A stretch of 64,000 nucleotides of DNA from Neobacillus sp. DY30 (GTDB lineage Bacteria > Bacillota > Bacilli > Bacillales > Cytobacillaceae): positions 4,346,001 through 4,410,000 of the forward strand of contig NZ_CP126093.1 in NCBI RefSeq assembly GCF_030123065.1. The letters are read 5' to 3'. Position numbers and translations under genes: made by a program. The notes below the pieces were generated by a model. It saw nothing but the letters and a program-made list of their open reading frames with translations. It did no database searches and was not told the DNA's origin. This document shows, in pieces, positions 61,325 through 64,000 of the stretch; position 1 is the first letter of the stretch, and each line of letters opens with the position of its first letter.

Positions 61325-62112
61325 TATTGAAGTAAATATGCTTAAACTTATATTTCTTATTTCCCCCTCTTACGTTTTTGTAAATCTTCTTTACACTTTT
61401 ATTGTAAGTTCAAATCTATTTTTATAAAATTCTAACTTTTTTAGAAAAGGTTATATATATTTAGAACTTTTTCAAGAGCCCCAGGCTCCCATATCATCTT
61501 CTAAAACCGGAAAAAAAGACATATTCTTCTCAAAGGGAAATCAGGCATTCAGACAATAAAACTATAGATCTATTAGTTTTCGTTTGTGATCCAATTGACC
61601 GCGATCCAGACTCAGTGGGTGTGTTAAAGTTTGTAAAGAGATTGCAGGAGCAAAATCAAAAAAAGCAATAGAATCCTGTCTCTTGCCTCCCCCTTCGGAA
61701 TATAAAGTAAAACGCTATCACACGCAGCGTCCTATTTTTATGATTGTTTAGTAGCCTTTTTTTCGCTAACCAGGAGCTGCCAATCACACCTGCACCGATT
61801 TTTATTGGAAATAAGGAACGGCCTTTTTATTTATTATAAATATGCTTATTTTGTTTCAAAAACGAAATACTGAGGTTGTCTCTACTCTAGCTAAACTCAC
61901 CCGTTACTTGATTAAGAAAAGCTATCCTTCGTTTTTGAAGCATCGCCCCAGTTACTTTAAGTGAAAGTTTTCACAATCACTTTTCTTATACTGGGTAAAA
62001 TCACTATTAAGGCATGCGCGATATATTGTTTAGCTTAAATTTATTTAAATTTGATTATAAAATATTGGGTTTCTCTACGTTTAAATTACGCAGACGTTTT
62101 TCTTAGTAATAT
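61325..62112. other. Gap with no intact gene
   Basis: 788 bp without a supportable gene. It holds an open plus-strand stretch near 61519-61671 that lacks a start, and a 12-bp perfect inverted repeat (61855-61866 and 61928-61939) bounding an 85-bp segment. There are scattered T-rich hairpin-like pieces. The pattern suggests decayed sequence between the GH32 gene and the transporter genes. Confidence 0.6.
61855..61939. repeat. 85-bp segment bounded by 12-bp inverted repeats
   Basis: TTCAAAAACGAA and its exact complement TTCGTTTTTGAA at the two ends. No target-site duplication or transposase is seen. It may be a small mobile-element relic or just a structured RNA/terminator remnant. Confidence 0.4.
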
Positions 62113-62247
62113 TCATGTTAAATTTAATAAATTATCAAGCTCTTGACTAAGATTAATGGTTTCTTCAGCAGTAAATCCTTTAGTCATTCCGACTGAAATC
62201 ATTTTTTTTCTAAGCTTTTCAATGCGTTTAATTAAATCTTTATTCAC
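62113..62247 (-). CDS. Spo0E-like aspartyl-phosphate phosphatase
   Basis: 44-residue protein with the Spo0E-family signature: basic helix LIKRIEKLRKKMISVG, then the motif SQELDNLLN (SQELD at 34-38). Spo0E proteins dephosphorylate Spo0A and delay sporulation. Start GTG with GGGGCG seven bases upstream. It sits alone between the GH32 and transporter genes; whether it targets Spo0A cannot be told from sequence. Confidence 0.85.
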   Translation of the reverse strand: MNKDLIKRIEKLRKKMISVGMTKGFTAEETINLSQELDNLLNLT

Positions 62248-62344
62248 AAATATACGCCCCTTATCAAAATTAATAAATGATTTTACCAAGTGAAAGCAAA
62301 TGCAATAAAAAGGTTTTTATTAGAATTTGTCGGCTGCTTGAAAT

Positions 62345-62392
62345 AAAAAGCCTCCAAATATTATTAGTTATTATTTGAAGGCTTTAAAAAAT
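62345..62392 (-). terminator. Intrinsic terminator after the GH32 gene
   Basis: Stem AAAGCCTcCAAATA/TATTTgAAGGCTTT with AT-rich loop, followed by TTTATTTC on the minus strand. Confidence 0.65.
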
Positions 62393-62429
62393 AATAGGTT
62401 AATACTGCTTACGTTTTAAAGATTTCTAC

Positions 62430-64000
62430 TTAAGGCTTTTCTTCAATTTGAACTGGAACATTTACATCATCTAAATTAATGTGGCCCCAGCCACCAATAT
62501 GCTTATCGACTACTTGAATATAGAGGTTTTTACCTTTATATTCTGATGCATCCCAAAAGACACGCCGATAGGCTTCACCATTATGACCAGTGGCTTTCAT
62601 TAGAATTTCATTTGTTTCTGCATCGACAAGAGCAACATAGAGAAGCTGCTCATCTGCCCCTCCGGAGGTTAAGAAATCAATTTGACCATCCCCCCCAAGC
62701 GTAAAGTTTTCAGATTTTAATATACCTGTAGCTGAATCTCCACCCTGATCAGGGTTAAAGCCCCATAGATGGTACCTATTTGGGTCTATCGAAGTTGTTG
62801 CCTGCCCGAATGGACCACCCCAGCCCCAATCGATTTTATTTGTAACATGATTATCTGTGAATGTATTTCCTTCCACAATGGTCCAGCCTGACAAATCACC
62901 TGTTTGAAAATCATGATTTGTTAATTCACCATGTGGAATTTCTTCCTGTTCGGATTCATCCCCATAATACGCTGGGACAACGTCGTCACTATAAGCTGAG
63001 CTCATCTCATTTACTTTCATCGATACAATTTTAGCTGTTCCATTTTGACTCCACAGTTCAATTCCTAAAGCATCCGCTCTCGTTGGATATGCTCTTGTGG
63101 TGATGCTTTTTTCGCCATTAGCATAGGCTTCAATCATGGATCTGTCTAGGAAGATATGAAGCTTTAAATTTTCCCCATCTAAAGAAAGGGTTCCGGCACT
63201 GCTTGTTTTAGCGATGTCAGGATCTAAACTCATTTTAGAAGCATCTACACCAAATTGTTCGGATGATTCATCAAAATATAAGTTTACTTCTTCTGATGAA
63301 TCGGACGATTGACGTACTTTAATACCATACTTTTCATCCGAATTCGCTTTAATCTCAAGTGTAATTTCTAGCATATCACCTTTGATTTTCGCTAAACGCT
63401 TATTCGCTTTTGATATCGTTGAGTTTTTAATATTAATAATTTTTTCACCACGAAGCGTCTCTAATTCCTTAATCGGTTCAACTCCGAGCTCACCATTATC
63501 CAGCAAAGACAATTCTAAAGGTAAACCAGCGTTATGTGCCCATCCGGCATCATAATGCTGCGCATCCGTTCTTCTGTCTTGAGCAATGCTAAAAAGAATA
63601 GAACGTCCTTGTTCATCAATCATCCCACTAGGTCCTGTAAAGTGTTCACCATAATCAAATAACTTAGGCTCCTCATGATCCGGGATAAATTTATTGTTTA
63701 CTTTGTCCCATGAACCAACCCAATGGAATACATATTTTACGTTATGTTCACTATAGCTTTTGAACCAAGGATTGATAAAGAAGGCATACTTCTGTTCGCC
63801 ATTACCATCTTTGCCAATCGGAAGGAACACCGGCAATTCCCATACATCACCTGTTTTCGGATTCGCCTTGGAATCTCCAGTAAAGAAAGGACCGACATAC
63901 TCCCAATTTTCCAAGTTCTTTGATTTGTAAAGTAACGCTGTCCCACCAACATTCTCAATACCAGAACCCACTATTTGATACCAAGTATCTCCGTCCTGCC
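62430..64000 (-). CDS. GH32 fructan hydrolase with C-terminal fructan-binding-like module, partial (N-terminus outside window)
   Basis: About 523 C-terminal residues of a GH32 enzyme (levanase/inulinase/invertase family). Visible: WYQIVGSGIENVGGTALLY, the acid/base glutamate in DVWELPVFLP, the blade motif LFDYGEHFTGPSG, and the C-terminal sandwich with FLDRSMIEAYANGEKS. An added module of about 170 residues (from GELTNHDFQTGDLSGWTIVEG to the end) is rich in Trp, Gly and Asp, like carbohydrate-binding modules on secreted fructanases. The frame is open to the window edge, so the nucleophile Asp and any signal peptide are not seen. Probably extracellular inulin or levan breakdown. Confidence 0.88.
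   Translation of the reverse strand, partial: QDGDTWYQIVGSGIENVGGTALLYKSKNLENWEYVGPFFTGDSKANPKTGDVWELPVFLPIGKDGNGEQKYAFFINPWFKSYSEHNVKYVFHWVGSWDKVNNKFIPDHEEPKLFDYGEHFTGPSGMIDEQGRSILFSIAQDRRTDAQHYDAGWAHNAGLPLELSLLDNGELGVEPIKELETLRGEKIINIKNSTISKANKRLAKIKGDMLEITLEIKANSDEKYGIKVRQSSDSSEEVNLYFDESSEQFGVDASKMSLDPDIAKTSSAGTLSLDGENLKLHIFLDRSMIEAYANGEKSITTRAYPTRADALGIELWSQNGTAKIVSMKVNEMSSAYSDDVVPAYYGDESEQEEIPHGELTNHDFQTGDLSGWTIVEGNTFTDNHVTNKIDWGWGGPFGQATTSIDPNRYHLWGFNPDQGGDSATGILKSENFTLGGDGQIDFLTSGGADEQLLYVALVDAETNEILMKATGHNGEAYRRVFWDASEYKGKNLYIQVVDKHIGGWGHINLDDVNVPVQIEEKP

Noticed and set aside
61519..61671. Open plus-strand stretch with protein-like text (DLLVFVCDPIDRDPDSVG...) slightly recalling methylglyoxal synthase
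   Set aside because: No start codon or ribosome-binding site, too short, and only a few residues resemble the family. At most a relic, so not called.
61955..61968. GTGAAAGTTTTCAC near-palindrome considered as a second cre or LacI-type operator
   Set aside because: It lacks the central CG of cre sites and lies far from any gene start that it could control.

Overview
The window is a low-GC chromosomal segment from an endospore-forming member of the Bacillaceae (Bacillus/Neobacillus-like). From about 0.4 to 36 kb, gene content and order largely follow the Bacillus subtilis backbone: rsiX-sigX-resEDCBA-rluB-spmBA-dacB, scpBA-ypuF-ribT-lysA, spoVA, sigF-spoIIAB-spoIIAA-dacF-pdp-punA-drm-xerD-yqzK-fur-spoIIM, then endoQ-like-nudF-mciZ-yqkF-yqkE-yqkD. 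From 42.6 to 53 kb it follows the yqjX/yqjW-yqzH-yqjQ-yqjP-proI-rnz-zwf-dinB neighbourhood. No rRNA, tRNA, CRISPR array, phage or complete insertion sequence is visible.

Layout. 0-11.6 kb: ECF sigma factor X with its anti-sigma factor, the ResDE redox two-component system, the ResABC system II cytochrome c assembly proteins, spore maturation proteins, DacB and a SodF-type superoxide dismutase. 11.6-17.1 kb: condensin partners ScpAB, YpuI, YpuF, an orphan RibT, LysA and tiny membrane or sporulation peptides. 17.2-23.6 kb: a reduced spoVA operon (AA, AB, AEa, AF only), a four-copy 51-bp tandem repeat, the spoIIA operon and DacF. 23.7-29.8 kb: nucleoside salvage (Pdp, PunA, Drm), XerD, YqzK, Fur, SpoIIM. 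30-36 kb: an EndoQ-family nuclease, NudF, MciZ, YqkF/YqkE, and a thiolase-ScoAB ketone-body module.

Two catabolic islands interrupt the backbone. At 37.5-42.5 kb is a gentisate pathway: 3-hydroxybenzoate 6-hydroxylase, gentisate 1,2-dioxygenase, a fumarylpyruvate hydrolase, an IclR-type regulator that appears frameshifted, and a DinB-fold protein that could supply the missing maleylpyruvate isomerase step. At 53.1-64 kb is a fructan locus: a GH32 enzyme running off the window, a sugar-binding lipoprotein, two ABC permeases, a GH91 inulin fructotransferase/difructose-anhydride-type enzyme with no signal peptide, and a YesM/YesN-type two-component system. This is the most unusual part. It suggests import of difructose anhydride or inulo-oligosaccharides followed by intracellular GH91 action.

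Regulatory signals read from the sequence include a proline T-box before proI, two LexA-type boxes between polY2 and yqzH, a 120-bp hairpin repeat in the polY2 leader, a PerR-like box before fur, a sigma-H-like promoter before spoIIAA, a cre-like site before the sugar-binding protein, and many intrinsic terminators. Starts were refined by ribosome-binding-site spacing where the longest frame was implausible. Comparisons with known families and with B. subtilis proteins are from memory, not from a search.
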